Of a DNA stretch of 59,140 nucleotides, positions 9,647-17,963 are shown in pieces; position 1 is the stretch's first letter, and each line of letters begins with the position of its first letter. A program made the translations under genes and the position numbers. Origin of the DNA: an uncultured Spirochaetales bacterium (GTDB lineage: Bacteria > Spirochaetota > Spirochaetia > Sphaerochaetales > Sphaerochaetaceae); contig CASDRY010000061.1 in assembly GCA_949283235.1 (NCBI GenBank), forward strand, positions 1 to 59,140. The letters run 5' to 3'. Under the pieces are notes generated by a model, which was not told the DNA's origin, ran no database searches, and saw nothing but the letters and a program-made list of their open reading frames with translations.

Positions 9647-11434
9647 ATGGATAGGAATACCATCATTGCAATTGTTCTATCCGTGATCGTTATTACGGTT
9701 GGAATGGGTGTACAGACAGCATTTTTCCCACCGGAAATGCCTGTAACAGATGAAGCTGTTGTTGCTGAAGCTATCGAAGCTTCTCTTCCAGCAGCTTCCG
9801 GAAATGAGATAGAAGCGGTAGGAGATAATCCTGATTCCACACCTTTTACAGTAGATTCAGGGGCGTATAGGATAACTTTTGATCCTACAGGAGCTACTGT
9901 TTCGTCAATAAAGCTTCTTGAGCATCTCGATGGAGAAGAGCCTGTTGAGCTTCTTTTCAAGGATGCTGATGATGAGAATGCTTTCATTCTCTATGTCGGA
10001 GGAGATATAAATCAGCCGATAGATGCTGTTTTCAGTCATAGTGAGACTGTTAATTCAAATGGACTTCATATAGTTTCCTTTACAAGGGATTTTGTTACTA
10101 GTGATGGAAGTCCATTCACGATTACAAAGCAGTTTGCAATCCCAGATAATGGCGAATATATGATTCAGCTTGCAGTCGGATTGAGCACACCGGATGGATC
10201 TTCCGTTCCGCTTAATGTCTCATCTGATATGTACACGCTTTCAGTCGGACCTCAGATTGGACCTGCTTTCGAGTCTATTTCAAACAACTATGACTATAGA
10301 AGAGTTTCTGTAAGATACGATGGCAGAAGCAGAACTGATGCCAGATTCGATGATGGAATCTTTACTTCTGATAGTGATAGAACAGTAGATTGGATGTCTA
10401 TTGCTGGAAAGTATTTCGCATTCATTCTCATTCCGAATGATAATGTTGCGATAGCTTCTTCAAGTGCTATCCAGACATCTAATGAAACAGGAGTAACACA
10501 GGAAGATACGATCTACATGTCTAGAAGTGCTTCTGCAGAGTCTTCTGTTACAGATATCTACTCCTTCTATGCAGGACCAAAAGTCAAGAGCAATCTTTCC
10601 ATTTATGATAACGCAGATGAGAATATCTTCAGAATTGAAGGACATGAGCTTACTGAAATCATAGATGGAAGCTGGCTTTCATGGCTTGAAAGCATCCTTA
10701 ACTGGATTCTTCAGCTTTTCTATAGATTCATTCCTAATTATGGTGTTGCTATCATTCTTCTTACTATTCTTATCAAGCTGCTTCTCCAGCCAATTGCAAA
10801 GAGAGGTATGGATTCAACAGCTAAGATGAGTGCTCTTACACCTAAAATCAATGAAATCAAGGAGAAGTATCCAGACGATCCAGAAGCACAGAATGCTGCT
10901 ATGGCTAAGCTTTATAAGGAAGAGAAGATCAATCCTATGGGATCATGTATTCCAATGCTTGTACAGTTCCCTATATTCATAGCTCTCTATGGACTTCTGA
11001 ATACCAACTTCGATCTTCGTGGATCTATGTTCATTCCAGGATGGATTCCAGATCTTTCAATTCCAGATACGATCTATACACTTCCATTCTCGATTCCGCT
11101 GCTTGGAAGCAGAATACATCTTCTTCCTATCCTCTATACCATCTCCATGATCTTCTCAATGAAGATAACTCAGATGGGTTCTCAGGCTAATGCAGGGTCC
11201 CAGGCTGGAATGATGAAGTTCATGACATATGGTATGCCTTTGATTTTCTTCTTCGTAATGTACAACGCACCTTCTGGACTTCTTCTTTACTGGTCCACTG
11301 TTAACGTGATTTCCATTGGTCAGCAGGTGTTTGTGAATAAAAAGAAGAAGAATGTCTATGCAGAGGAAATCGCAGAGCGTGATGCTGAGAAGCTTGCCAA
11401 GAAGGAAGCTAAGAGAAAGAACAGGAGAAAATAA
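9647..11434 (+). CDS. yidC: Membrane protein insertase YidC
   Basis: YidC inserts and folds inner-membrane proteins, alone or with SecYEG. This 595-residue form has the Gram-negative architecture: an N-terminal membrane anchor (residues 5-22), a large periplasmic beta-sandwich domain (about 55-330), then the conserved insertase core. The core begins near FIPNYGVAIILLTILIK and contains INPMGSCIPMLVQFP and the final YNAPSGLLLYWSTVNV helix. The C-terminus is strongly basic (KKEAKRKNRRK), typical of ribosome-contacting YidC tails. GGAGATGAG precedes the ATG. It follows rnpA by 78 bases, with no yidD between, and abuts khpB. Confidence 0.96.
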   Translation: MDRNTIIAIVLSVIVITVGMGVQTAFFPPEMPVTDEAVVAEAIEASLPAASGNEIEAVGDNPDSTPFTVDSGAYRITFDPTGATVSSIKLLEHLDGEEPVELLFKDADDENAFILYVGGDINQPIDAVFSHSETVNSNGLHIVSFTRDFVTSDGSPFTITKQFAIPDNGEYMIQLAVGLSTPDGSSVPLNVSSDMYTLSVGPQIGPAFESISNNYDYRRVSVRYDGRSRTDARFDDGIFTSDSDRTVDWMSIAGKYFAFILIPNDNVAIASSSAIQTSNETGVTQEDTIYMSRSASAESSVTDIYSFYAGPKVKSNLSIYDNADENIFRIEGHELTEIIDGSWLSWLESILNWILQLFYRFIPNYGVAIILLTILIKLLLQPIAKRGMDSTAKMSALTPKINEIKEKYPDDPEAQNAAMAKLYKEEKINPMGSCIPMLVQFPIFIALYGLLNTNFDLRGSMFIPGWIPDLSIPDTIYTLPFSIPLLGSRIHLLPILYTISMIFSMKITQMGSQANAGSQAGMMKFMTYGMPLIFFFVMYNAPSGLLLYWSTVNVISIGQQVFVNKKKKNVYAEEIAERDAEKLAKKEAKRKNRRK

Positions 11435-12120
11435 TGCAGAAGGAATATGAAGGTAGAACTGAACAGGAAGCTATCGATAAAGCAATAAGGGAACTTGGTC
11501 TGGATCGTGACCAGTTTGATGTTGAGATTATAGAGAAAGAGAAGAAGTCATTCTTCAGAAAGGGAAATGTGAAGATCAGGGTTTACTATGGAGAAGATGA
11601 TTCTTCAGAGGAAGTTTCTGATGAGGAAAAGACTGCGGAAGTAGCAGAAGATCGCAATCCTGAACCTCAGAATGATAATGAAAGAAAGATCCTGGAATTC
11701 CTTGATACGCTTATCATGAAGATGGGCTACACAGGAAAAGCTTCCATTTCATTCCGTCGTGAGTCAAAGATAGGTATAAATATCGAAAGTGATGATTCCT
11801 CTATAATAATCGGACGCAAGGGTAAGAATCTTGATGCTATCCAGCTTATTACTAATGTATATGCTGGAAATCTTGATCCTGATATCAAGGTTGTGATTGA
11901 TAGCGAGAATTACAGGATGAGACATGAGGAGCAGATAATCCGCACAGCATATCGTGTTGCTTCTGATGTAAGAAGGACAGGACGCTCCAAGCTTCTCGAT
12001 CCTATGAATCCTTTCGAGAGAAGACTTGTTCATACAGCTCTTAATGATTTCGATGGTGTCGAGACCAAGAGTGAGGGAGAAGGACTTTACAAGCAGGTAA
12101 GGATTCTTCCTAAGAAATGA
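11434..12120 (+). CDS. khpB: RNA-binding protein KhpB (Jag)
   Basis: KhpB/Jag is a cytoplasmic RNA-binding protein encoded beside yidC in most bacteria and linked to cell-envelope growth control. The 228-residue protein has an N-terminal Jag domain (EGRTEQEAIDKAIRELGL), an acidic linker (residues 60-90), a KH domain containing IIGRKGKNLDAIQ, and a C-terminal R3H domain with PMNPFERRLVHTAL. Its start codon overlaps the yidC stop by one base. A terminator hairpin follows, so it closes the rpmH-rnpA-yidC-khpB operon. Confidence 0.93.
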   Translation: MQKEYEGRTEQEAIDKAIRELGLDRDQFDVEIIEKEKKSFFRKGNVKIRVYYGEDDSSEEVSDEEKTAEVAEDRNPEPQNDNERKILEFLDTLIMKMGYTGKASISFRRESKIGINIESDDSSIIIGRKGKNLDAIQLITNVYAGNLDPDIKVVIDSENYRMRHEEQIIRTAYRVASDVRRTGRSKLLDPMNPFERRLVHTALNDFDGVETKSEGEGLYKQVRILPKK

Positions 12121-12127
12121 GAAGTTT

Positions 12128-12157
12128 AAGCTGGCTGTAAAAGGCCAGCTTTCTTCT
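12128..12157 (+). terminator. Rho-independent terminator after khpB
   Basis: An eight-base stem AAGCTGGC / GCCAGCTT (12128-12135 with 12144-12151) encloses an eight-base loop and is followed by a pyrimidine tail, TCTTCTT. It ends the yidC-khpB unit just before the perR promoter. Confidence 0.8.
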
Positions 12158-12202
12158 TGACTTCATCTTATAGTAATGATAATTTATTAGTAATTATTAT
12201 CA
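12157..12202 (+). promoter_or_regulatory. perR promoter with PerR/Fur-like box
   Basis: TTGACT at 12157-12162 and TAATTT at 12180-12185 are spaced 17 bases apart. Overlapping the likely start site, 12188-12202 reads TAGTAATTATTATCA. It matches the PerR box TTATAATNATTATAA at 11 of 14 defined positions. This suggests that the regulator encoded just downstream represses itself and the following rubrerythrin gene. Confidence 0.5.
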
Positions 12203-12216
12203 ATAAGGATAAATCG

Positions 12217-12639
12217 ATGGATAGAAGGAATACGGTACAGAAGGAATTGACATATGATGCTGTTATATCGTATCCAGGGCATCCAAGTGCTGATGATATC
12301 TATCGTGTTATTTCTTCAAAGCACAGTACGATATCTAAAGCAACTGTATACCGCAATCTTTCCCAGCTTTCTGAAGATGGGAAGATAGGAAAGGTTGAAT
12401 CCTTTGCAAGCGGTGAGACACACTACGATCACAGAACTGATAAGCATTACCATGGTTATTGCAAGAAGTGTGGCAAGGTTGTCGATATCGATTTATCATA
12501 TGATGGTAAAATCTTAGAGAAAGCTTTTCCGATGGAGGATGGTTTTTCCATCACCTCGCACGAGCTTATATTCGTAGGAATCTGCAAGGAATGCAGAGAG
12601 AAGGAGAAAGAAAATGGAACTGAAGGGATCAAGAACTGA
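12217..12639 (+). CDS. Fur-family peroxide/metal regulator, PerR-like
   Basis: A 140-residue Fur-family repressor. The N-terminal winged helix contains [30 protein letters not shown]. The C-terminal metal-binding half has [14 protein letters not shown] and two zinc-site CxxC pairs (CKKC, CKEC). The coupling to rubrerythrin favours a PerR-type peroxide sensor over an iron-sensing Fur, but sequence alone cannot settle this. The ATG at 12217 was chosen because AAGGAT precedes it and the Fur domain begins there; the frame is open upstream only through promoter DNA. The 3' end overlaps the rubrerythrin start by 26 bases. Confidence 0.85.
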   Translation: MDRRNTVQKELTYDAVISYPGHPSADDIYRVISSKHSTISKATVYRNLSQLSEDGKIGKVESFASGETHYDHRTDKHYHGYCKKCGKVVDIDLSYDGKILEKAFPMEDGFSITSHELIFVGICKECREKEKENGTEGIKN

Positions 12640-13153
12640 ACAGAATCTTCAGGCGGCATTTGCAGGTGAGAGCCAGGCAAGAAACAAGTATACCTACTTT
12701 GCATCAAAGGCAAAGAAGGAAGGATATGAGCAGATTGCAGCTATCTTCCTCGAAACAGCAGAGAATGAAAAGGAGCATGCAAAGCTTTGGTTCAAGTATC
12801 TCGAAGGTGGAGATATCAAGTCAACTCCAGAGAACCTCAAGGCAGCAGCAGCTGGTGAGAACTATGAGTGGACAGATATGTATGCAGAGTTCGCTAAGGT
12901 AGCTGAAGAGGAAGGATTCAAGGAAATCGCAGCAAAGTTCAGAGGTGTTGCAGCTATCGAGAAGCATCATGAGGAGAGATACCTTGCACTTCTTAAGAAT
13001 GTTGAGGAAGGCCTTGTATTCTCACGCGATGGCGAGATGATCTGGAAGTGCAGAAACTGCGGTCACATCGTAATCGGAAAGAAGGCTCCAGGTGTATGCC
13101 CAGTATGTAACCATCCACAGGCATATTTCGAGCTTGTTGGACAGAACTACTAA
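12614..13153 (+). CDS. Rubrerythrin
   Basis: Rubrerythrin reduces hydrogen peroxide in the cytoplasm of anaerobes using a di-iron centre and a rubredoxin-like iron site. The 179-residue protein has a four-helix ferritin-like domain with the iron-ligand motifs [20 protein letters not shown] and [11 protein letters not shown]. It ends with a rubredoxin domain whose four cysteines lie in CRNCG and [22 protein letters not shown] precedes the start, which lies inside the perR-like gene, so the regulator and its likely target are translated together. A strong hairpin follows. The usual electron donors are not in this window. Confidence 0.96.
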   Translation: MELKGSRTEQNLQAAFAGESQARNKYTYFASKAKKEGYEQIAAIFLETAENEKEHAKLWFKYLEGGDIKSTPENLKAAAAGENYEWTDMYAEFAKVAEEEGFKEIAAKFRGVAAIEKHHEERYLALLKNVEEGLVFSRDGEMIWKCRNCGHIVIGKKAPGVCPVCNHPQAYFELVGQNY

Positions 13154-13168
13154 TAGCTTGTCTATTAC

Positions 13169-13204
13169 AAGGGATCAGGGATTGTTCTCTGATCCTTTTT
13201 CTTT
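13169..13204. terminator. Terminator between rubrerythrin and merR gene
   Basis: GGATCAGGGA and TCTCTGATCC form a roughly ten-base stem around TTGT, followed on the + strand by TTTTTCTTT. It terminates the perR-rubrerythrin transcript. The convergent MerR-type gene ends inside the same hairpin, so part of its last codons forms one stem arm. Confidence 0.8.
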
Positions 13205-13987
13205 CACTTTTATTCTTATTCTTGTTGCTGTGGATCCTGGAATATCTGTAAGAGCATATTCCTCATATGAATCTGAGATTGCTTCATAGCCTTCAGCGTC
13301 TATTTTATCAAGAAGCTTTGAGTAGAGGCTATCGAAGTCATCATATGGTCTCTTTGTATAAATAACACCATAAAGACCCTCTGGTATTGTCCTGTTTCCA
13401 TCATTTCTTTTTATGAAAATGCTATTCACCTTTGATGATTGTCCATTTATTGCATCTGCAAGGGACACAGTAGAACCCTGATTAAGAAGATCTGACTTTG
13501 AGCTATCATCAATCATGGCTGAGAATGTAAGGCTCCATTCCTCCTCATCGTCTATATCATCTTTATTAACAGATTCCTTTATTCTCTCTTCATTGAAGTA
13601 TCGGATATCAATTTCACCTTCTTTTCTTCCTCTGAAATCTTCAAGGAGCTCAGTCTGCTTTGAAATCGAGGTTCGTATATGCTGCAGCTCGGAAATTCTT
13701 TTATCTATCTGATTCTTCTCAATCTGGAATATTGAGAGAAGGCTATCAGGATTCTCTGCTTTGATATAAGCCATTATAGATTCTATCGGAAGTCCGACGT
13801 TTCTCAATGTTAGAATTGTATCAAGATCGTTTATCTGATCAGATGTGTAATAACGATACCCATTACTGTCCCTTCCTGCGGGGGAGAATAACCCAATCTT
13901 GTCATAATAGAAGAGCGTATGCTTGCTTATGCTGAAAAGCTCAGCAAATTCCTTTGTAGAGTACCTTTTTACATATTCTCTGTTCAT
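13175..13987 (-). CDS. MerR-family regulator with effector-binding domain
   Basis: A 270-residue regulator. Residues 8-75 form a MerR winged helix with YSTKEFAELFSISKHTLFYYDKIGL and the GYRYYTSDQIN wing. A dimerisation coiled coil follows (about 80-115). The C-terminal 150 residues look like a GyrI/BmrR-type small-molecule-binding domain. It is transcribed divergently from a MATE exporter, with a perfect palindrome in the shared gap, so regulation of that exporter by one of its substrates is a reasonable inference. No metal-binding cysteine pattern typical of MerR/CueR is visible. Its stop codon lies within the terminator of the convergent rubrerythrin gene. Confidence 0.85.
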   Translation of the reverse strand: MNREYVKRYSTKEFAELFSISKHTLFYYDKIGLFSPAGRDSNGYRYYTSDQINDLDTILTLRNVGLPIESIMAYIKAENPDSLLSIFQIEKNQIDKRISELQHIRTSISKQTELLEDFRGRKEGEIDIRYFNEERIKESVNKDDIDDEEEWSLTFSAMIDDSSKSDLLNQGSTVSLADAINGQSSKVNSIFIKRNDGNRTIPEGLYGVIYTKRPYDDFDSLYSKLLDKIDAEGYEAISDSYEEYALTDIPGSTATRIRIKVKEKGSENNP

Positions 13988-13990
13988 ATC

Positions 13991-14024
13991 TTGACTATAG
14001 AGTGACTCTATGGTTTTTCATAGT
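13991..14024 (+). promoter_or_regulatory. MerR-type operator/promoter of MATE gene
   Basis: TTGACT (13991-13996) is followed directly by the perfect 15-base palindrome ATAGAGTGACTCTAT (13997-14011). A poor -10 (TTTCAT to CATAGT) lies 19-22 bases after the -35. A dyad filling an over-long spacer is the hallmark of MerR-family activated promoters. It lies between the merR-like gene and the exporter gene. Confidence 0.6.
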
Positions 14025-14039
14025 GGGTTGGAGGATACT

Positions 14040-15410
14040 ATGCCTTCAGATAATACAGAAAGGCTATTTTTAAATACAAAACCGGGACATCTATTTTTCA
14101 AAGCAGCGATTCCTGGAGCAATGGGAATGCTTGCTTCGTCTCTTTATTATCTTCTCGAAGGAATTCTTGTAGGCAGGGTGCTTGGTGCAGAAGCATTCGC
14201 AGGTCTAAATCTTGCCATGCCATTTGTCATCATCAATTTTGCTATCTCAGATATGATTGGTGTTGGTTCATCTGTCCCTATAGCAATCAAACTTGGACGT
14301 GGAGAGAAGGAAGAAGCAAATGGTATATTCTCTGCTGCCATTGTTATGATTATCATTGCTGGATTCGTGACAGGAGGTCTTCTTTTTGCTTCAGCTCCTG
14401 CTTTGTTCAGGTTGATGGGAGCTGATGAGTACCTCATTCCATATGCCGTGGATTATCTGAGGGCCTATGCATGCTTTTCGCCACTGACAACACTTGTCTT
14501 TGCTATGGATAACTACCTTAGAATCTGCGGAAAGATCAAAGGTTCCCTGATGATGAACATCTTCATGGCTGCATCCTGTGTCATTTTCGAGATGTTCTTC
14601 CTATTTGTTCTCAAAGGGGGAATCGCTACAGCCGCAATTGGTACATGTATAGGAATGTCCTCTGCTGTTCTGGTAGTTCTTTCGATATTCTTAAGTGGAA
14701 AGATGGAACTTAAGTTCAATCGTCCCAGATTTCACTTTTCCCTTATAAAGACTATCGTTTCATGTGGTCTTCCTACGTTTTTATCAAATGTATCTGGAAG
14801 AATAATATCAATCATAATGAATGTTATGCTTCTATCCCTTGGAGGTGCTGATGCTGTAAGCGTTTATGGGATAATCATGTCTGCAGATGGTCTAGTTATG
14901 CCGCTTTTATATGGTACATGTGATTCCCTCCAGCCTTCAGTTGGCTATAACTGGGGAGCCAGAAGGTATGACAGAGTAGAGACCTTGGAGAAATACTGCT
15001 TCGGAACAGGTGCTACTATTTCACTTTTATTCGGTGTCTTCCTGTTCCTCTTCCCGGATTTTGCTGTAAGCCTTTTCGTTGAAGGTGAAAGTACAGGAAT
15101 CCATACATTTGGAATAGCTGCTCTTAAAATCTCAGCATTTGCCTATCTTGTCAGATGGATATCAATCTGTACTCAATGCTTTATGTCAGCTATAGGAAAG
15201 CCTGCATATGCAGCTGCTATATCAGTATCTGCAGCTTTTATATTCCCTCTTATTCTCATATTCACACTCTCTCCTATAGGTCTTGATGGTATATGGATGA
15301 ATCTTCCGGGAACGGCATTCCTGACAGCGCTTCTTGCCCTGATTATCCTCACAAGATACAGAAAGATTGTAGACAAGGAAAAATCATATTCCATTGATGA
15401 TTCTATCTGA
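14040..15410 (+). CDS. MATE-family multidrug exporter
   Basis: A 456-residue, twelve-helix inner-membrane protein of the MATE family, which exports cationic drugs and toxins using a sodium or proton gradient. The N-terminal half starts KPGHLFFKAAIPGAMGMLASSLYYLLEGILVG, and the second half has the matching repeat from CGLPTFLSNVSGRIISIIMN and QPSVGYNWGARRYDR. The ATG at 14040 was chosen because GGAGG lies just upstream. The in-frame start at 14010 falls inside the palindromic operator. The last 27 bases overlap the convergent kinase gene. Substrate is unknown. Confidence 0.88.
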   Translation: MPSDNTERLFLNTKPGHLFFKAAIPGAMGMLASSLYYLLEGILVGRVLGAEAFAGLNLAMPFVIINFAISDMIGVGSSVPIAIKLGRGEKEEANGIFSAAIVMIIIAGFVTGGLLFASAPALFRLMGADEYLIPYAVDYLRAYACFSPLTTLVFAMDNYLRICGKIKGSLMMNIFMAASCVIFEMFFLFVLKGGIATAAIGTCIGMSSAVLVVLSIFLSGKMELKFNRPRFHFSLIKTIVSCGLPTFLSNVSGRIISIIMNVMLLSLGGADAVSVYGIIMSADGLVMPLLYGTCDSLQPSVGYNWGARRYDRVETLEKYCFGTGATISLLFGVFLFLFPDFAVSLFVEGESTGIHTFGIAALKISAFAYLVRWISICTQCFMSAIGKPAYAAAISVSAAFIFPLILIFTLSPIGLDGIWMNLPGTAFLTALLALIILTRYRKIVDKEKSYSIDDSI

Positions 15411-16370
15411 GAGCTCTTTTGCCTTCTCTGGGCTAAACTGAGCTCCAAGCTGGGAGATTATCTCTCCGGCAAGGAATGAGGCTATTCGACCGGAATCCTC
15501 TGTCGAGTAGCCTTTTGTGTACCCGAAAAGGAATCCAGCAGCATATGTATCTCCAGCTCCTGTTGTATCTACAGGATCGGATTTTCCATATAGAGGTATT
15601 TCAATCATCCTGCCGTTATCAGAGATATAAGAGCCTTTCTTTCCATTCTTCACTATAGCTATCTTGGTAAGCTTTCCCATTGATCGGCAGCATTCATAAG
15701 GATCATAGTTATTGAAAAGGAATCTGGCTTCCTCGCTATTTGCGAATACGATATCGCAATAGTTTTCGAGAAGATCCAGAAAATCTGATCTATAGCGGCC
15801 TACTGCAAAAGGATCTGCCAGATCAAAGGCTATCTTAGTACCATTTTCCTTTGCTATCTTGAGCGCTTTTCTTACAGCTCCACGCTGTGCTTCTGTATCC
15901 CACATATATCCAGTGAAGTAGAACAGCTCGGCTTTTCTCACGCTCTCCTCATTCACCTTGTCCTCATCATACATCCTATTAGCTCCAAGGAATGTATTCA
16001 TCGTTCTTTCCCTATCATTTGTCAGGAGAATTATCGAAGTACCTGTTGCAGCATGGAATACAACTGTTTCATCTTTCACACCATTATCACGGAGCCTTTT
16101 CTTGTACATCTCCCCAAATTCATCATCTCCGACTCCTCCTGCCAGAGTCGTTTCGGCTCCAAGCATTCTGAGTGTGACCATAGTATTTGGACAGGATCCT
16201 CCGCATGATATGGTTTTCTTCTTGTTGTTCATCCTGGTTATTATCTCAGTGCGTTTTTTCTCATCTACAAGAAGCATTGTCCCTTTGTTCAGGGAGAGGT
16301 ATTCAAGGTCTTCATCATCTGCATAACAGAGAAAATCTATAAGTGGATTACCGATTCCGTAAATAGCCAT
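15384..16370 (-). CDS. PfkB-family sugar/nucleoside kinase, adenosine-kinase-like
   Basis: A 328-residue cytoplasmic kinase of the PfkB/ribokinase family. The N-terminal motif GGSCPNTMVTLRMLGAETTLAG binds substrate, and the C-terminal signature DTTGAGDTYAAGF carries the catalytic Asp and anion hole. Overall pattern and length resemble adenosine-kinase-like members, but the substrate cannot be assigned from sequence. The start was placed at ATG 16370. The frame extends to a GTG at 16421, but that codon is part of a DnaA box, so the extension is unlikely to be translated. It ends convergently with the MATE gene, overlapping by 27 bases. The second DnaA-box cluster lies immediately upstream. Confidence 0.8.
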   Translation of the reverse strand: MAIYGIGNPLIDFLCYADDEDLEYLSLNKGTMLLVDEKKRTEIITRMNNKKKTISCGGSCPNTMVTLRMLGAETTLAGGVGDDEFGEMYKKRLRDNGVKDETVVFHAATGTSIILLTNDRERTMNTFLGANRMYDEDKVNEESVRKAELFYFTGYMWDTEAQRGAVRKALKIAKENGTKIAFDLADPFAVGRYRSDFLDLLENYCDIVFANSEEARFLFNNYDPYECCRSMGKLTKIAIVKNGKKGSYISDNGRMIEIPLYGKSDPVDTTGAGDTYAAGFLFGYTKGYSTEDSGRIASFLAGEIISQLGAQFSPEKAKELSDRIINGI

Positions 16371-16413
16371 ACCATGAGTATAAGAGTATTCTGAAAGTAA
16401 CGCTATATGTAGG

Positions 16414-16684
16414 TTTTCCACAGGTTTTCCACAGCTCGGTGGAAATGATGTGGAAAAGTGGAAAAATAAGGAAGAAAAGGCGGTTTTGCAATAATTCGTT
16501 CAATATTGTAATTTGTGATTTAATTACTTGTTATATAAATAATTAACAAAACAATTTAAAGTGTGGATAACATAAAATTTATATAAGATTAATTGAAAAA
16601 ACATGCTATTTTAAGCTTGTGGAAAACGAGTTTTCCCCAGAGTTTTCCACAGGTTTTCCACAGGTAAGCGTTTAGTTATCCACA
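16414..16684. other. Second DnaA-box cluster with AT-rich core (candidate oriC)
   Basis: About ten DnaA-box-like nonamers are arranged in two groups. The left group has TTTTCCACA at 16414 and 16425, plus inverted forms at 16449 (TGTGGAAAA) and 16457 (AGTGGAAAA). The right group has TGTGGATAA at 16562, TGTGGAAAA at 16618, TTTTCCACA at 16643 and 16654, and the exact consensus TTATCCACA at 16676. Between them, about 16488-16612 is almost pure A/T. Boxes flanking an AT-rich core is origin architecture. The whole 16371-16750 gap has no gene. It lies 10 kb from dnaA and is at least as box-rich as the dnaA-dnaN gap. Confidence 0.7.
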
Positions 16685-16750
16685 ACCTCTTAACTGACAG
16701 TAATTACTGTAATTAGATAGGTTAAATTAAAAATATCAGGACTTATGCTT

Positions 16751-17758
16751 CTAGTGCTTTGAAGACTCTATATAGAGTTCTGCCTCTTTTAGGAGTTCCC
16801 TTACATTTCCTGGAAAGTTATGCATGAAGGAGGCGTAATCATTGATGATTCTTCCGTATCCCATCCTCCTTTCATATGCCTGAAGTATCTCAGGTATATC
16901 TTCCATATGTTCCAGGAGACTTGGCATTCTTATCTCATGTCCATATATCCTGTAATAGAAGTCCTTTCTTATTGTCTTTGTCCTTACAAGCTCCTTCAGT
17001 GACATGTTTGAAGCGGTAATAAGTCTGAAAGAAGTCTTCAGAGTCTTTCCTGAACCAAGCTTTCTGTATTCTCCTGTATCAAGAACTCTGAGAAGCTTTG
17101 TCTGAAGATTCATAGGCAGATCCTGTATTTCATCCAGAAACAGTATTGATCCATCTGCTTCGGCAAGGAGTCCTTCTCTGTTATCTGTTGCTCCTGAGAA
17201 TGCTCCTTTTGTATGTCCGAAAAGTTCACTGTCTGCTATATCTGTTGAAAGACAGCCACAGCTTTCCATAACGATATCCCTGTCATGACGAGAGGACATG
17301 TGTATCAGTTTGGCGGCAAGAGTCTTCCCTGTTCCCGTATCTCCCACGAGATGTACCGGAAGAGAAGATTTTATAGCATGGAGAATAGACTTTCTGGTTT
17401 TTACCATCACATCAGAGCTTCCTGCAAGAAAACTCTTCAGATTTAGTGATACCAAATCCCCATTTACCGCATTCTCCAGTTCCAGATCTGAAAAGTTCTC
17501 ATTGAGATAGCAGAATTTCGGATCTCTTCGCTGTCCTTCAGAATCTGTTATCACAATGATCTTTCCTGGAAAGTTTCTTAAGCTTTCACTAAGAGTTGCT
17601 GTAAGTATGGATAGCCTTGTGATTATGACATCCTCTTTATCGCCACCTGCTGTTATGAGACGCTGAAAAGTCGGACAGCTGACACAGTTAGCCTGTCCTA
17701 ATAGTGGCACGACCCTTTCCGACAGAGCCCTGCCAAGTGAAAATATGAGAAACCTCAA
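16751..17758 (-). CDS. Sigma54-activator-type AAA+ ATPase without DNA-binding domain
   Basis: A 335-residue protein from a TTG start at 17758. That start is preceded by AAGGAGGG at ideal spacing, a far better site than the upstream in-frame ATG at 17809. Residues 1-115 are an unrecognised N-terminal domain with a CVSC pair; no receiver Asp pattern is evident. The AAA+ domain has Walker A GDTGTGKT (139-146), the sigma54-contact loop GAFSGA (185-190, normally GAFTGA), Walker B SILFLDEIQ, the arginine finger in RKDFYYRI and sensor II FPGNVREL. The protein ends directly after this domain, so the usual Fis-type helix-turn-helix is absent. Such activators (FlgR, CtcC) are known to work without DNA tethering. 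Target genes are unknown. Confidence 0.85.
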   Translation of the reverse strand: MRFLIFSLGRALSERVVPLLGQANCVSCPTFQRLITAGGDKEDVIITRLSILTATLSESLRNFPGKIIVITDSEGQRRDPKFCYLNENFSDLELENAVNGDLVSLNLKSFLAGSSDVMVKTRKSILHAIKSSLPVHLVGDTGTGKTLAAKLIHMSSRHDRDIVMESCGCLSTDIADSELFGHTKGAFSGATDNREGLLAEADGSILFLDEIQDLPMNLQTKLLRVLDTGEYRKLGSGKTLKTSFRLITASNMSLKELVRTKTIRKDFYYRIYGHEIRMPSLLEHMEDIPEILQAYERRMGYGRIINDYASFMHNFPGNVRELLKEAELYIESSKH

Positions 17759-17963
17759 AATACCCTCCTTCTTGTTATAAACAATGGACTTAGATAGGGG
17801 AGTTATCAATAAGAAGGTGTCTATGTTTTGTGTAATAATGCATCTGATAGAAAAGAATAGGGTATTACAGCTACTTCATTTCATTTGAATGCAATAGGTT
17901 AGGAGAGTAATCAATAAACAATTATCTTTTATGTGCGGAATCATTCCTCTGCTTTTCTGAGCC

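Noticed and set aside
16371-16421. 17-residue N-terminal extension of the PfkB kinase from a GTG
   Set aside because: The GTG is the core of a DnaA box and has no ribosome-binding site; the domain starts at the ATG at 16370.
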